NCBI GenBank assembly: GCA_025965735.1
Contig: JAOPWK010000182.1
Span: 1-14,202 of the forward strand
Length of the DNA stretch: 14,202 bases
Source of the DNA: Frankiales bacterium
Lineage (GTDB): Bacteria; Actinomycetota; Actinomycetes; Mycobacteriales; SCTD01
Direction: 5' to 3'
Positions 1 through 8,253 of this stretch are shown here, piece by piece. Each line of letters starts with the position of its first letter. The first letter of the stretch is position 1. The notes under the pieces are model-generated. The model was not told where the DNA came from, did no database searches, and worked only from the letters and a program-made list of their open reading frames with translations. Position numbers and translations under genes: made by a program.

Positions 1-1
1 G

Positions 2-1312
2 GTCTACAACCACACCGCCGAGGGCAACCAGCTCGGCCCGACGCTGTCGTTCCGCGGCATCGACAACGCGAACTACTACCGCCTGGTCGACGAGGACAAC
101 AAGCACTACTACGACACGACCGGCACCGGCAACACGCTGCTCATGAAGAGCCCGCACGTCCTGCAGCTCATCATGGACTCGCTGCGGTACTGGGTCACCG
201 AGATGCACGTCGACGGGTTCCGCTTCGACCTCGCTTCGTCGCTGGCCCGCCAGTTCCACGAGGTCGACCGGCTGTCGGCGTTCTTCGACCTGGTGCACCA
301 GGACCCGGTCGTGAGCCAGACCAAGCTCATCGCCGAGCCGTGGGACATCGGCTACGACGGCTACAACGTCGGCGGCTTCCCGCCGCTGTGGACCGAGTGG
401 AACGGCAAGTACCGCGACACCATGCGCGACTACTGGCGCGGCGAGCCCGAAACGCTGGCCGAGTTCGCTTCACGCCTCACCGGATCGGCCGACCTCTACG
501 AGGACGACGGCCGGCGGCCGTACGCGTCCATCAACTTCGTCACCGCGCACGACGGCTTCACCATGCACGACCTGGTCTCCTACAACGACAAGCACAATGA
601 GGCCAACGGCGAGGGCGGCAACGACGGCGAGAGCCACAACAGCTCGTGGAACTGCGGCGTCGAGGGAGACACCGACGACCTCGAGATCATCGCGCTGCGC
701 GAGCAGCAGAAGCGCAACTTCCTCACCACGCTGTTCCTCAGCCAGGGCGTCCCCATGCTGCTGCACGGCGACGAGCTGGGCCGTACGCAGGGCGGCAACA
801 ACAACGTCTACGCGCAGGACAACGAGATCGCCTGGGTGGACTGGGAGCGCGCCAAGGACTACGAGGTGCTGACCGAGTTCGTGTCGCGCCTGTCCCGGCT
901 GCGCAAGGAACACCCGGTCTTCCGTCGGCGCCGGCACTTCCGCGGTCGCCCGGTGAAGGGCACCACGATCGAGGACATCGGCTGGTTCACCCCCGCCGGT
1001 GAGGAGATGAGCGAGGAGGACTGGGACAGCGGCTTCGCCAAGTCGGTCACCGTCTTCCTCAACGGTGAGGGCATCCGCGAGCCCGACGCGCGCGGCGAGC
1101 GGGTCACCGACGACTCGTTCTTCCTCGTCTTCAACGGCCACCACGAGCCGATCGAGTTCACGCTGCCGGACCTCGGCGCGGGCGAGCGCTGGCAGGTGGA
1201 GATCGACACGGCGGCGCCGATGCTGGGTGACGTCGACGCGCAGTCGGTGAAGACCGGCGAGCCGCTGCAGGTCGACGCCCGCTCCGTGCAGGTCCTGCGG
1301 AAGGTGTTCTAG
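2..1312 (+). CDS. glgX: Glycogen debranching enzyme GlgX/TreX (C-terminal part, 5' end outside window)
   Basis: Isoamylase-type GH13 enzyme that hydrolyses alpha-1,6 branches of glycogen and supplies linear maltooligosaccharides. The frame is open from base 2, so only 436 C-terminal residues of a protein usually near 700 are present; the N-terminal CBM48 domain lies outside. Fragment residues 1-4 are VYNH (conserved region I). Region II is DGFRFDLAS with the nucleophile Asp at fragment residue 76 (227-229). Region III is LIAEPWD with the acid/base Glu at 112 (335-337). Region IV is TAHDGFTMHD with the transition-state Asp near 551-553. The LWTEWNGKYRD and LHGDELGRTQGGNNN segments are typical of GlgX. 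It abuts treY with no intergenic base, so co-transcription and translational coupling are likely. In this context the name treX would serve equally well. Family assignment is very secure; only the exact start is unknown. Confidence 0.96.
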   Translation, partial: VYNHTAEGNQLGPTLSFRGIDNANYYRLVDEDNKHYYDTTGTGNTLLMKSPHVLQLIMDSLRYWVTEMHVDGFRFDLASSLARQFHEVDRLSAFFDLVHQDPVVSQTKLIAEPWDIGYDGYNVGGFPPLWTEWNGKYRDTMRDYWRGEPETLAEFASRLTGSADLYEDDGRRPYASINFVTAHDGFTMHDLVSYNDKHNEANGEGGNDGESHNSSWNCGVEGDTDDLEIIALREQQKRNFLTTLFLSQGVPMLLHGDELGRTQGGNNNVYAQDNEIAWVDWERAKDYEVLTEFVSRLSRLRKEHPVFRRRRHFRGRPVKGTTIEDIGWFTPAGEEMSEEDWDSGFAKSVTVFLNGEGIREPDARGERVTDDSFFLVFNGHHEPIEFTLPDLGAGERWQVEIDTAAPMLGDVDAQSVKTGEPLQVDARSVQVLRKVF

Positions 1313-3727
1313 GTGGCGCACCTGCCCGCCGCAGGCAAGCCCGTGCCCGTCTCGACCTACCGGGTGCAGCTGCGCCCGCCCGCGGACGACCACCCAGGCT
1401 TCGGGTTCGACGACGCCGCGGCGGCGGTGCCGTACCTCGCCGACCTCGGCGTGACGCACCTCTACTGCTCGCCGTACCTGCAGGCGGCACCGGGGTCGGC
1501 GCACGGCTACGACGTCGTGGACCACAGCACGCTGAACCGCGAGCTCGGCGGTGAGGAGGCGTTCGGGCGGATGGTCGCCGCCTGCCGCGAGGCCGGCCTC
1601 GGGATCCTGCTCGACGTGGTGCCGAACCACATGGCCGTCAGCGAGCCGGAGTCGCAGAACGCGCAGTGGTGGTCGCTGCTGCGCGACGGCCGCGACTCGC
1701 CCTACGCCGACTGGTTCGACGTGGACTGGGACAGCGCCGACAACCCCGGCAAGGTGCTCGTGCCGGTGCTGGGCGGGCCGCTGGGGGAGGTGGCCGGCGA
1801 GCTCGAGCTGCTCGAGGACCGGATCCGCTACTACGACCACGAGTTCCCGCTCGCGCCCGGCACCCGCGTCGACGGAGACGTCCTCGCAACGCTGGAGGAG
1901 CAGCACTACCGGCTCGCCTCCTGGCGTGTGGCCGGCGAGGAGCTGGACTACCGGCGCTTCTTCGACGTGACGACGCTGGCGGGCGTGCGCGTCGAGGTGC
2001 CGCAGGTGTTCGACGAGACGCACGCGCTGGTCCTGCAGCAGGTGCGCGACGGCGTGCTGGACGGCCTGCGCATCGACCACCCGGACGGCCTCGCCGACCC
2101 CGGCGGCTACCTCGACCGGCTGGCCGAGGCCACCGGCGGCGCGTGGGTCGTCGTCGAGAAGATCCTGGAGCCGGGCGAGGACCTGCCGGACGATTGGGCG
2201 ACCGCAGGCACGACCGGGTACGACGCGCTCAACCGGGTGCTCGGCCTGTTCGTCGACCCGGCGGGCGAGCTGCCGCTGACCGCGCTGTGGGCTTCGGTCA
2301 CGGGCGACGACGCCTCGTACGCGGACGTCGTCGACACCACCAAGCACCTGGTGCTGCGCGAGGTGCTCGCGGCCGAGGTGAACCGGCTGACCGAGCTCGG
2401 GCTGCGCGTGTGCCGCACCGATCCGGCGCTGCGCGACACGACGCGACGTGCGTTCCGCGAGGCGCTGGTCGAGGTGCTGGCCGGCTTCGGCGTCTACCGC
2501 GCCTACCTCTCCCCCACCGGGCCCGCCGACGAGCAGGCGCGGCACCACGTGTCGGCCGCGGTGGCCAAGGCGACGTCGGTGCTGCCCCGCCGCTCCGCCG
2601 AGATCGACCTCGTCGAGCGGCTGGTCCTGGCCGAGGGCCCGACCGGTCCCGACGCCGAGGAGTTCGTCACCCGGTTCCAGCAGACCTGCGGCCCGGTGAT
2701 GGCCAAGGGCGTGGAGGACACCGCCTTCTACCGGTACTTCCGGCTGTCCGGGCTGAACGAGGTGGGTGGGGACCCGGGCCGGTTCGGCCTGCCGCTGCAG
2801 GAGTTCCACGAGGCGTGCGCCGTGCAGCAGCGCGACTGGCCGCTGTCCATGACGACCTTGTCGACGCACGACACCAAGCGGTCCGAGGACGTGCGGGCCC
2901 GGCTGGTGCTGCTCGCGCAGTGCCCGACCGAGTGGGGCGACGCCGTGACCCGCTGGCACGCCGCGGCGGCCAAGCACCGCAGCGCCGCCGGACCGGACGC
3001 CGCCACCGAGCAGCTGGTCTGGCAGACGCTGGTCGGCGCATGGCCGCTGACCGCCGACCGCGCGGTCGCCTACGTCGAGAAGGCCACCCGCGAGGGCAAG
3101 GCGCAGACGTCGTGGATCGACCCGGTGCCGGCGTTCGACGAGGCGGTGCAGTCCTTCGTGCGGGCGGTGCTGGCGGACGAGGCGCTGGTCGCGGAGGTGG
3201 AGGCGTTCGTCGCGCGGCTGACACCGGCGTGGCAGATCACGGCCCTGGCGCAGAAGGCCGTGCAGCTGACCATGCCGGGCGTGGCCGACACCTACCAGGG
3301 CACCGAGCTGTGGGACCTGTCGCTGGTGGACCCGGACAACCGCCGTCCGGTCGACTTCGACCAGCGCCGCGCGCTGCTCGCCGCGCTGGACGGTGCGCCC
3401 GCGCTGGACGACGTCGGCACCGCCAAGCTGCACCTGGTGACCCGGCTGCTGCAGCTGCGCCGCCAGCTCCCGGACGCGTTCCTGGCCGGGTCCTCCTACG
3501 CGCCGCTGGACGCGGGGGCGCGGGCCGTCGGCTTCGTCCGGGGCGACGCCGTCGTCACCGTCGCACCGCTGCGGGCGCTGCAGGTCGAGCGCGCCGGGTG
3601 GGGGGAGGACGCCGTGCAGCTGCCGGAGGGCCGCTGGACCGACGTGCTGACCGGCGCCGAGCGCACCGGACGCGTGGAGCTGGCCGACCTGCTGGCCGGC
3701 TTCCCGGTGGCGGTGCTGCGCCGCTAG
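1313..3727 (+). CDS. treY: Maltooligosyl trehalose synthase TreY
   Basis: GH13 intramolecular transglucosylase that converts the reducing-end alpha-1,4 bond of a maltooligosaccharide to alpha-1,1, giving maltooligosyl trehalose in the cytoplasm. Length is 804 residues, normal for the family. Visible motifs are STYRVQL (14-20), LGVTHLYCSPY (45-55), LLDVVPNHM (99-107) and GLRIDHPDGL with predicted nucleophile D255. VVEKIL gives predicted acid/base E282, STHDTKRSED gives H519 and D520, and PGVADTYQGTELWD (655-668) is a late TreY signature. The start is GTG at 1313, one base after the glgX stop, with GGAAGG at 1299-1304 as ribosome site eight bases upstream. Its stop codon interlocks with that of the antisense diguanylate cyclase at CTAG 3724-3727. 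treZ is not next on this strand: it begins about 1.6 kb further on. Confidence 0.97.
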   Translation: MAHLPAAGKPVPVSTYRVQLRPPADDHPGFGFDDAAAAVPYLADLGVTHLYCSPYLQAAPGSAHGYDVVDHSTLNRELGGEEAFGRMVAACREAGLGILLDVVPNHMAVSEPESQNAQWWSLLRDGRDSPYADWFDVDWDSADNPGKVLVPVLGGPLGEVAGELELLEDRIRYYDHEFPLAPGTRVDGDVLATLEEQHYRLASWRVAGEELDYRRFFDVTTLAGVRVEVPQVFDETHALVLQQVRDGVLDGLRIDHPDGLADPGGYLDRLAEATGGAWVVVEKILEPGEDLPDDWATAGTTGYDALNRVLGLFVDPAGELPLTALWASVTGDDASYADVVDTTKHLVLREVLAAEVNRLTELGLRVCRTDPALRDTTRRAFREALVEVLAGFGVYRAYLSPTGPADEQARHHVSAAVAKATSVLPRRSAEIDLVERLVLAEGPTGPDAEEFVTRFQQTCGPVMAKGVEDTAFYRYFRLSGLNEVGGDPGRFGLPLQEFHEACAVQQRDWPLSMTTLSTHDTKRSEDVRARLVLLAQCPTEWGDAVTRWHAAAAKHRSAAGPDAATEQLVWQTLVGAWPLTADRAVAYVEKATREGKAQTSWIDPVPAFDEAVQSFVRAVLADEALVAEVEAFVARLTPAWQITALAQKAVQLTMPGVADTYQGTELWDLSLVDPDNRRPVDFDQRRALLAALDGAPALDDVGTAKLHLVTRLLQLRRQLPDAFLAGSSYAPLDAGARAVGFVRGDAVVTVAPLRALQVERAGWGEDAVQLPEGRWTDVLTGAERTGRVELADLLAGFPVAVLRR

Positions 3728-5208
3728 CGGGAGGTGGGGGTGTCCGCCTCAGCCGCGCGCTGGTGCGGCAGGCGCAGCAGTCCCTCGTGGCGCCCCGGCC
3801 GGCTGATCTTGTCCACGTACATGTCGGCGTCCGCGCGGCGCACCAGCTCGTCCAGGGTGCACGCCTCGTCCGGGAACCACACCTCGGCGCCGATCGCCAT
3901 GCGCAGCTCGAAGCCGGCACCCGAGCCGGCGTTGTGCACGTCCAGGGCGTCGACGAGCCGGCGGCGGGCGACGTCGGCGTGCCCGTCGTCGCCGAGCAGC
4001 AGCACGAACTCGTCACCGCCCAGGCGCCCGACCAGGTCCGAGGAGCGGGAGGCGGCGGTCAGCACGCGCGCGGCGTCGGCGATGGCCCGGTCGCCCTCAC
4101 GGTGCCCGAGCACGTCGTTGACCTGCTTGAGTCCGTCCAGGTCGACGAACAGCAGCACCCGCGCGCTGGCCGCGCGGCGGGCCCGCTCGAGCTCGTGCTC
4201 GGCCAGGACGAACCAGCCCCGCCGGTTGTAGAGGCCGGTGAGGTCATCACGCAGCGCGACCGACTCCAGCGCCGTCTCGCGCTTGCGGTGCAGCACGACC
4301 ATGCTGGTGCCGGCGATGAGCAGCAGCGCGACCACGGCGGCCTCGACCAGGTGGCCGGAGCGCACCAGCGCGCCCTCGAACTCGTCCCGGCTCTGCGGCG
4401 TGACGGCGGTCCAGCCGGTGGAGCCGGCGACGGCGAACGAGCTGACCAGCTCCTGTCCGCGGTCGGAGGTCTCGGCGATGCCCTCCGCTCCGCCGTCGGC
4501 CACGGCCTCCCGCAGCTGGTGCAGCGGCAGGGGGTGGCCGATGTCGGCGCTCGCGGGCCCGGCGATGACGTGGCCGGCCCCGTCCAGGACGTACCCGTGG
4601 CCGGTCTTGCCGTAGGCGAGCTTCGAGACGTAGGTCTGCAGGGCGCCCCTCGCGGGGTCCCACAGCCCGATCAGCAGCCCGCGGCCGCCGCCCTGGAGCG
4701 GGACCGGCAGGCCCATCGCCAGCGCGTGAGCGTTCCCGACCTGCATCACGTCGGACAGCGGGACCGCGCCCTCGACCGGCTGGCGCACGTCCGCACGCAG
4801 CGGTTCCCAGCCGGGGTCGTCCTGCGCCGGGACGGCGCCGGTGGCGCTCCAGGCGGCCAGCGGACGGCCGAGCGGATCGACCAGCACGGCGCCGACGTCG
4901 AGCGCGCGGGTGCCGTCGACCAGGTCCCGGAGCCGCGCGACCGTCGCCGGGTCACCGGGGCGGGTGCTCCAGGCCGGGCCTGCCTCGAGCTTGTCGTTCA
5001 CCTCGGCGGCCGAGATCAGGGCGTACTGGTCGACCAGCCCGGCCAGCCGCTGCTGCAGCTGGAGCCGGTCCTCCCGGTGCACCTCGCGAGCCTGCTTGCC
5101 GGCCTGGTCCCCGGCGACCAGGCCGAGCAGGCCGATGAGCAGGACCAAACCGCCGGACACGAGCAGGCTCAGGTGCCGGCGCAGGCCGGTCCGGGCACTC
5201 CAGTCCAC
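3724..5208 (-). CDS. Membrane-anchored diguanylate cyclase with extracytoplasmic sensor domain (DGC1)
   Basis: Predicted to make c-di-GMP from two GTP in response to an extracellular signal. It has 494 residues. A hydrophobic segment at about 12-33 and a second at about 287-306 bracket an extracytoplasmic region of roughly 250 residues. That region carries GKTGHGYVLDGAGHVIAGP (200-218), typical of dCache/PAS-like small-molecule sensors; the ligand is unknown. The C-terminal GGDEF domain (about 318-470) starts at LRDDLTGLYNRRG and has an intact RLGGDEF (395-401). RSSD at 388-391 lies exactly five residues before GGDEF, so a product-inhibition I-site appears present. I chose GTG at 5208-5206 because GGAGG stands four bases upstream; the frame is open to 5472 but would run into treZ. 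It is antisense to, and breaks up, the glgX-treY-treZ run. Confidence 0.93.
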   Translation of the reverse strand: MDWSARTGLRRHLSLLVSGGLVLLIGLLGLVAGDQAGKQAREVHREDRLQLQQRLAGLVDQYALISAAEVNDKLEAGPAWSTRPGDPATVARLRDLVDGTRALDVGAVLVDPLGRPLAAWSATGAVPAQDDPGWEPLRADVRQPVEGAVPLSDVMQVGNAHALAMGLPVPLQGGGRGLLIGLWDPARGALQTYVSKLAYGKTGHGYVLDGAGHVIAGPASADIGHPLPLHQLREAVADGGAEGIAETSDRGQELVSSFAVAGSTGWTAVTPQSRDEFEGALVRSGHLVEAAVVALLLIAGTSMVVLHRKRETALESVALRDDLTGLYNRRGWFVLAEHELERARRAASARVLLFVDLDGLKQVNDVLGHREGDRAIADAARVLTAASRSSDLVGRLGGDEFVLLLGDDGHADVARRRLVDALDVHNAGSGAGFELRMAIGAEVWFPDEACTLDELVRRADADMYVDKISRPGRHEGLLRLPHQRAAEADTPTSR

Positions 5209-5347
5209 GGTTCCTCCAGGGCAGGTGCTTCCTGTCTCGGCAGGCGCACCGGCATACCGGAGGCGGAACGCCAGAACTCCTCCTTTGTGACCAGGTCGTC
5301 GCGGCAGGCGGCGGACTAGGCCGGGACCGACCGGGCAAGGTCTGGGC
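5209..5347. promoter_or_regulatory. Divergent DGC1/treZ intergenic region
   Basis: These 139 bp must hold the promoter of DGC1 on the minus strand and probably one for treZ on the plus strand, since treZ is cut off from treY. I see no convincing -35/-10 pair in either direction. treZ has AAGG at 5337-5340, seven bases before its ATG. The minus-strand half holds a hairpin and a strong Shine-Dalgarno-like sequence without a start codon, annotated separately. That promoters are present is inferred from gene orientation. Confidence 0.6.
5224..5250 (-). other. Potential hairpin in the DGC1 leader
   Basis: Read on the minus strand, GGTGC and CCTG pair with CAGG and GCACC around a six-base loop, CCGAGA. 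This gives nine base pairs with a small internal bulge, ending 16 bases upstream of the DGC1 start. A four-base-pair CCGG-TATG-CCGG stem at 5249-5260 overlaps its outer edge. CCTCC just beyond could pair with the GGAGG ribosome site of DGC1. The sequence does not match the conserved core of the known c-di-GMP riboswitches as I remember them. The structure is visible; a function is speculation. Confidence 0.4.
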
Positions 5348-7093
5348 ATGACGACGCTGCGCGTGTGGGCGCCCCTGCCCGAGACGGTCGAGGTGGAGGT
5401 GGACGGCCACCGCACCCCGATGAGCCCCGCGGAGGGCGGTTGGTGGCAGTACGAGATCGGCGGTCCCGGCACCGACTACGCGCTGGTCCTGGACGGCGGC
5501 GACCCACGGCCCGACCCGCGCAGCGCGTGGCAGCCGCACGGGGTGCACGGCCCCTCGCGGGTCGTCGACCACAGCGCCTTCGCGTGGACCGATCAGCGCT
5601 GGCGCGGCGTCCCGCTGCCCGGCAGCGTCCTGTACGAGCTGCACGTCGGGACCTTCACCTCGGAGGGCACCTTCGACGCCGCCATCGGGCGGCTGGACCA
5701 CCTGGCCGACCTCGGGGTCGACGCGGTGGAGCTGCTGCCCTGCAACGCCTTTGCCGGCAGGTGGGGCTGGGGCTACGACGGCGTGGCGTGGTACGCCGTC
5801 CACGACCCGTACGGCGGCCCCGACGGCCTGAAGCGGTTCGTCGACGCGGCGCACGCCCGCGGCATCGGCGTCGTCATGGACGTCGTCTACAACCACCTCG
5901 GGCCGGCGGGGAACTACCTGCCCGAGTTCGGGCCGTACTTGACGGAGGCGCACACCACGCCGTGGGGCCCGGCCGTCAACCTCGACCGCGAGGGCTCGGA
6001 CGAGGTCCGCCGCTACGTGATCGAGAACGCGCTGATGTGGCTGCGCGACTACCACGTGGACGGGCTGCGGATCGACGCCGTGCACGCCCTGGTCGACGAG
6101 CGCGCCACGCACCTGCTCGAGGAGATGGCCGTCGAGGTGGAGGCGCTCGGCGCCCAGCTGCGCAAGCCGCTGTTCCTCATCGCCGAGAGCGACCTCAACG
6201 ACCCCCGGATGGTCACCTCCCGCGAGGCAGGGGGCAACGGGCTGCACGCGCAGTGGGCCGATGACGTCCACCACGCGCTGCACGTGAACCTCACCGGCGA
6301 GACCGCCGGCTACTACGGCGACTTCGCCGGGCTGCCCGCCCTGGCGAAGGTCCTCCGCGGCGTCTTCCTGCACGACGGGACGTGGTCGTCGTTCCGCGGC
6401 CGGGCGCACGGCCGGCCGGTCCCGACGACGCTGCCCGGCCACCGCTTCGTGGTCTACCTGCAGGACCACGACCAGATCGGCAACCGCGCCGTCGGCGACC
6501 GCATCTCGGCGTCGCTGTCCGACGGCCTGCTCAAGGTGGGTGCCGCGCTCGTGCTGACCTCGCCGTACACCCCCATGCTCTTCATGGGCGAGGAGTGGGG
6601 GGCGCGCACGCCCTGGCAGTTCTTCTCCGACCACGAGGGCGAGCTCGGCGAGGCGGTGCGCAAGGGCCGCCGCGCCGAGTTCGCTTCGCACGGCTGGGCT
6701 GACTCCGCATCGGGTGGCGAGGAGGTGCCCGACCCGCAGAGCGAGCAGACGCTGCGCGACAGCACCCTGGACTGGTCCGAGCCCGACCAGGAGCGGCACG
6801 CTGCGCTGCTGGCCTGGCACCGCGACCTGATCGCGCTGCGCCGTGCCCGCCCGGAGCTCAGCGACGGGCACCGCGACCGCGTGCAGGTCACCTACGACGA
6901 GGACAGTCGCTGGGTCGTCGTGCAGCGCGGCCGGGTCGCCGTCGTGTGCAACCTCGCCGCCGAGCGCGCGGTCGTCCCCGTCGACGGCACGCCCCAGTCG
7001 GTGCTGCTGCACAGCGAGCCGGGCTTCGTGCACGCGCCGGGCAAGGTGGAGCTGGACGGGGAGTCGGTGCTGGTGGTCGAGCTCGCGGGGTAG
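5348..7093 (+). CDS. treZ: Maltooligosyl trehalose trehalohydrolase TreZ
   Basis: GH13 hydrolase that cleaves the alpha-1,4 bond next to the trehalosyl end made by TreY, releasing free trehalose. It has 581 residues, normal size. An N-terminal CBM48-like beta-sandwich (about 1-85) begins TTLRVWAPL. The barrel follows: LYELHVGTFTSEGTF (95-109), VVMDVVYNHLGPAGNY (175-190), VDGLRIDAVHAL with predicted nucleophile D243, FLIAESDLNDPR with acid/base E280, and YLQDHDQIGNR with H374 and D375. These AESDLND and DHDQIGNRA signatures separate TreZ from the related GlgB and GlgX. The ATG at 5348 has AAGG seven bases upstream, and the protein begins at the usual family start. The antisense cyclase separates it from treY, so it needs its own promoter. 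A 41-bp gap leads to the epimerase downstream. Confidence 0.97.
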   Translation: MTTLRVWAPLPETVEVEVDGHRTPMSPAEGGWWQYEIGGPGTDYALVLDGGDPRPDPRSAWQPHGVHGPSRVVDHSAFAWTDQRWRGVPLPGSVLYELHVGTFTSEGTFDAAIGRLDHLADLGVDAVELLPCNAFAGRWGWGYDGVAWYAVHDPYGGPDGLKRFVDAAHARGIGVVMDVVYNHLGPAGNYLPEFGPYLTEAHTTPWGPAVNLDREGSDEVRRYVIENALMWLRDYHVDGLRIDAVHALVDERATHLLEEMAVEVEALGAQLRKPLFLIAESDLNDPRMVTSREAGGNGLHAQWADDVHHALHVNLTGETAGYYGDFAGLPALAKVLRGVFLHDGTWSSFRGRAHGRPVPTTLPGHRFVVYLQDHDQIGNRAVGDRISASLSDGLLKVGAALVLTSPYTPMLFMGEEWGARTPWQFFSDHEGELGEAVRKGRRAEFASHGWADSASGGEEVPDPQSEQTLRDSTLDWSEPDQERHAALLAWHRDLIALRRARPELSDGHRDRVQVTYDEDSRWVVVQRGRVAVVCNLAAERAVVPVDGTPQSVLLHSEPGFVHAPGKVELDGESVLVVELAG

Positions 7094-7134
7094 CAGCAGG
7101 GTTGTGCCGCGGGCCGCCCGGGGACGGTCCTGGC

Positions 7135-8214
7135 ATGCGCATCGTCGTCACCGGAGCCACGGGCAACGTCGGCTCCCAGCTCGTGCCCCAGCTGGTCGAG
7201 CACCCCGAGGTCCAGTCCGTCGTCGGCATCGCCCGGCGCCTGCCCGACGAGCCGCCGGCGGACGTCGAGTGGCACGCCCTCGACGTCGCCGAGGACGACC
7301 TGGTCCCGGTCTTCACCGGCGCGGACGTCGTCGTGCACCTGGCCTGGCTGCTGCAGCCCGCGCACGACCCGGACGAGATGCGCCGCGTCAACGTCGTCGG
7401 CACCTCCCGGGTGCTTGACGCGGTGGCGCGCGCCGGCGTGCCGGTGCTGGTGCACGCCTCCTCCGTCGGCGCCTACTCACCCGGGCCGCCCAAGACACTG
7501 GGGGCCCTGTCCACCCGGGTCATGGAGGACCACCCCACGCAGGGCATCAGCAGCTCCACCTACAGCCGCCACAAGGCCGAGGCCGAGCGGATGCTCGACG
7601 CCTTCGAGGCCGAGCACCCGGAGCGGCGGGTCGTCCGCATCCGGCCGGGCGTGGTGCTGCAGGCGCAGGCCGCCAGCGCGCTGGCGCGCTACTTCCTCGG
7701 GCCGTTCGTGCCGCAGTCGCTGGTCCGCCCGTCGCTGCTCCCCCTGGTCCCCTCCGTCGACAAGCTGGCCTTCCAGGTGGTGCACGCCGAGGACATGGCG
7801 CGCGCGTACGTGCTGGCCTGCGTGCAGCCGGTGACCGGCGCGTTCAACATCGCCACCGAGCCGGTGCTCGACCCGGGCACCCTCGCGGCCCTGCTCGGCG
7901 CCCGCAAGGTGCCGGTGCCGGCGGCGGTGCTGCGCGGGATCGTGGACCTCGCGTGGCGGCTGCACCTCGTGCCGGTGGACCCCGGCTGGGTCGACATCGG
8001 CCGGCTCACCCCGCTGCTGGACACCACCCGGGCGCGCAGCGAGCTGGGCTGGACGCCGCGGCACGACGCCGGCGAGGCGCTGCTGGAGACACTCGAGGCC
8101 ATGGGTGCGGGCGTGGGCGGCGACACCCCGGTGCTGCGCCCCCGCGGCGGCCTGCCGCGCCGCGCCCTCGAGGTGGTCCGCGGACTGGTCCCCGGTGCGA
8201 AGGGCACCGGCTGA
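7135..8214 (+). CDS. NAD(P)-dependent epimerase/dehydratase family protein (extended SDR)
   Basis: Rossmann-fold extended short-chain dehydrogenase/reductase of 359 residues with unknown substrate. The cofactor loop is TGATGNVG (6-13) directly after the first beta strand. DVVVHLAW (64-71) is the beta-4 segment, HASSVGAYSPG (107-117) carries the catalytic Ser region, and STYSRHK supplies Y143 and K147 of the YxxxK pair. RIRPGVVLQ and FQVVHAEDMARAY are typical of NAD-dependent epimerases. The tail beyond about 325 is rich in Gly, Pro and Arg and probably disordered. The chosen ATG at 7135 puts the first beta strand at the N-terminus, as usual in the family. The frame is open further upstream but would overlap treZ. 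The ribosome site is weak (GGGGA about ten bases upstream). It may be co-transcribed with treZ; no sugar-specific signature supports a trehalose role. Confidence 0.88.
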   Translation: MRIVVTGATGNVGSQLVPQLVEHPEVQSVVGIARRLPDEPPADVEWHALDVAEDDLVPVFTGADVVVHLAWLLQPAHDPDEMRRVNVVGTSRVLDAVARAGVPVLVHASSVGAYSPGPPKTLGALSTRVMEDHPTQGISSSTYSRHKAEAERMLDAFEAEHPERRVVRIRPGVVLQAQAASALARYFLGPFVPQSLVRPSLLPLVPSVDKLAFQVVHAEDMARAYVLACVQPVTGAFNIATEPVLDPGTLAALLGARKVPVPAAVLRGIVDLAWRLHLVPVDPGWVDIGRLTPLLDTTRARSELGWTPRHDAGEALLETLEAMGAGVGGDTPVLRPRGGLPRRALEVVRGLVPGAKGTG

Positions 8215-8219
8215 CGGCT

Positions 8220-8244
8220 GTTTCGCCCGTGCGGAGCCGGGCAG
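8220..8244 (+). promoter_or_regulatory. Possible general-stress (SigB/SigF-like) promoter for the SDR gene
   Basis: GTTT at 8220-8223 and GGGCAG at 8239-8244 are separated by 15 bases and sit just upstream of the ATG at 8254. The SigB-type consensus is GTTT, 14-16 bases, then GGGTAT. The -35 half is perfect and the -10 half has two mismatches, so this is weak alone. It is of interest because the SDR that follows resembles Bacillus YdaD/YhxC-type proteins, which belong to the SigB stress regulon. No ribosome site lies close to the ATG. Confidence 0.3.
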
Positions 8245-8253
8245 CCGCTGCGC

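Noticed and set aside
470..3433. A 987-codon open frame on the minus strand across glgX and treY
   Set aside because: The translation is low-complexity Arg/Val/His/Gly sequence without any domain, as expected for the complement of GC-rich coding DNA; glgX and treY on the plus strand carry all the conserved motifs.
5206..5290. c-di-GMP (GEMM) or cobalamin riboswitch upstream of DGC1
   Set aside because: The conserved GEMM segments are absent. An AGACAGGAAGCACCTGCC stretch vaguely recalls a B12 box but has extra bases and no surrounding cobalamin core, and the gene is not a B12 gene.
1666..5319. A 1217-codon open frame on the plus strand spanning treY and the antisense cyclase
   Set aside because: It is Arg/Ala/Gly-rich and crosses two well-supported genes in another frame and strand, so it is a GC-bias artefact rather than a giant protein.
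4952..7033. A 693-codon minus-strand frame opposite treZ
   Set aside because: No recognisable motif; it is a shadow of treZ, which has every TreZ catalytic motif in frame.
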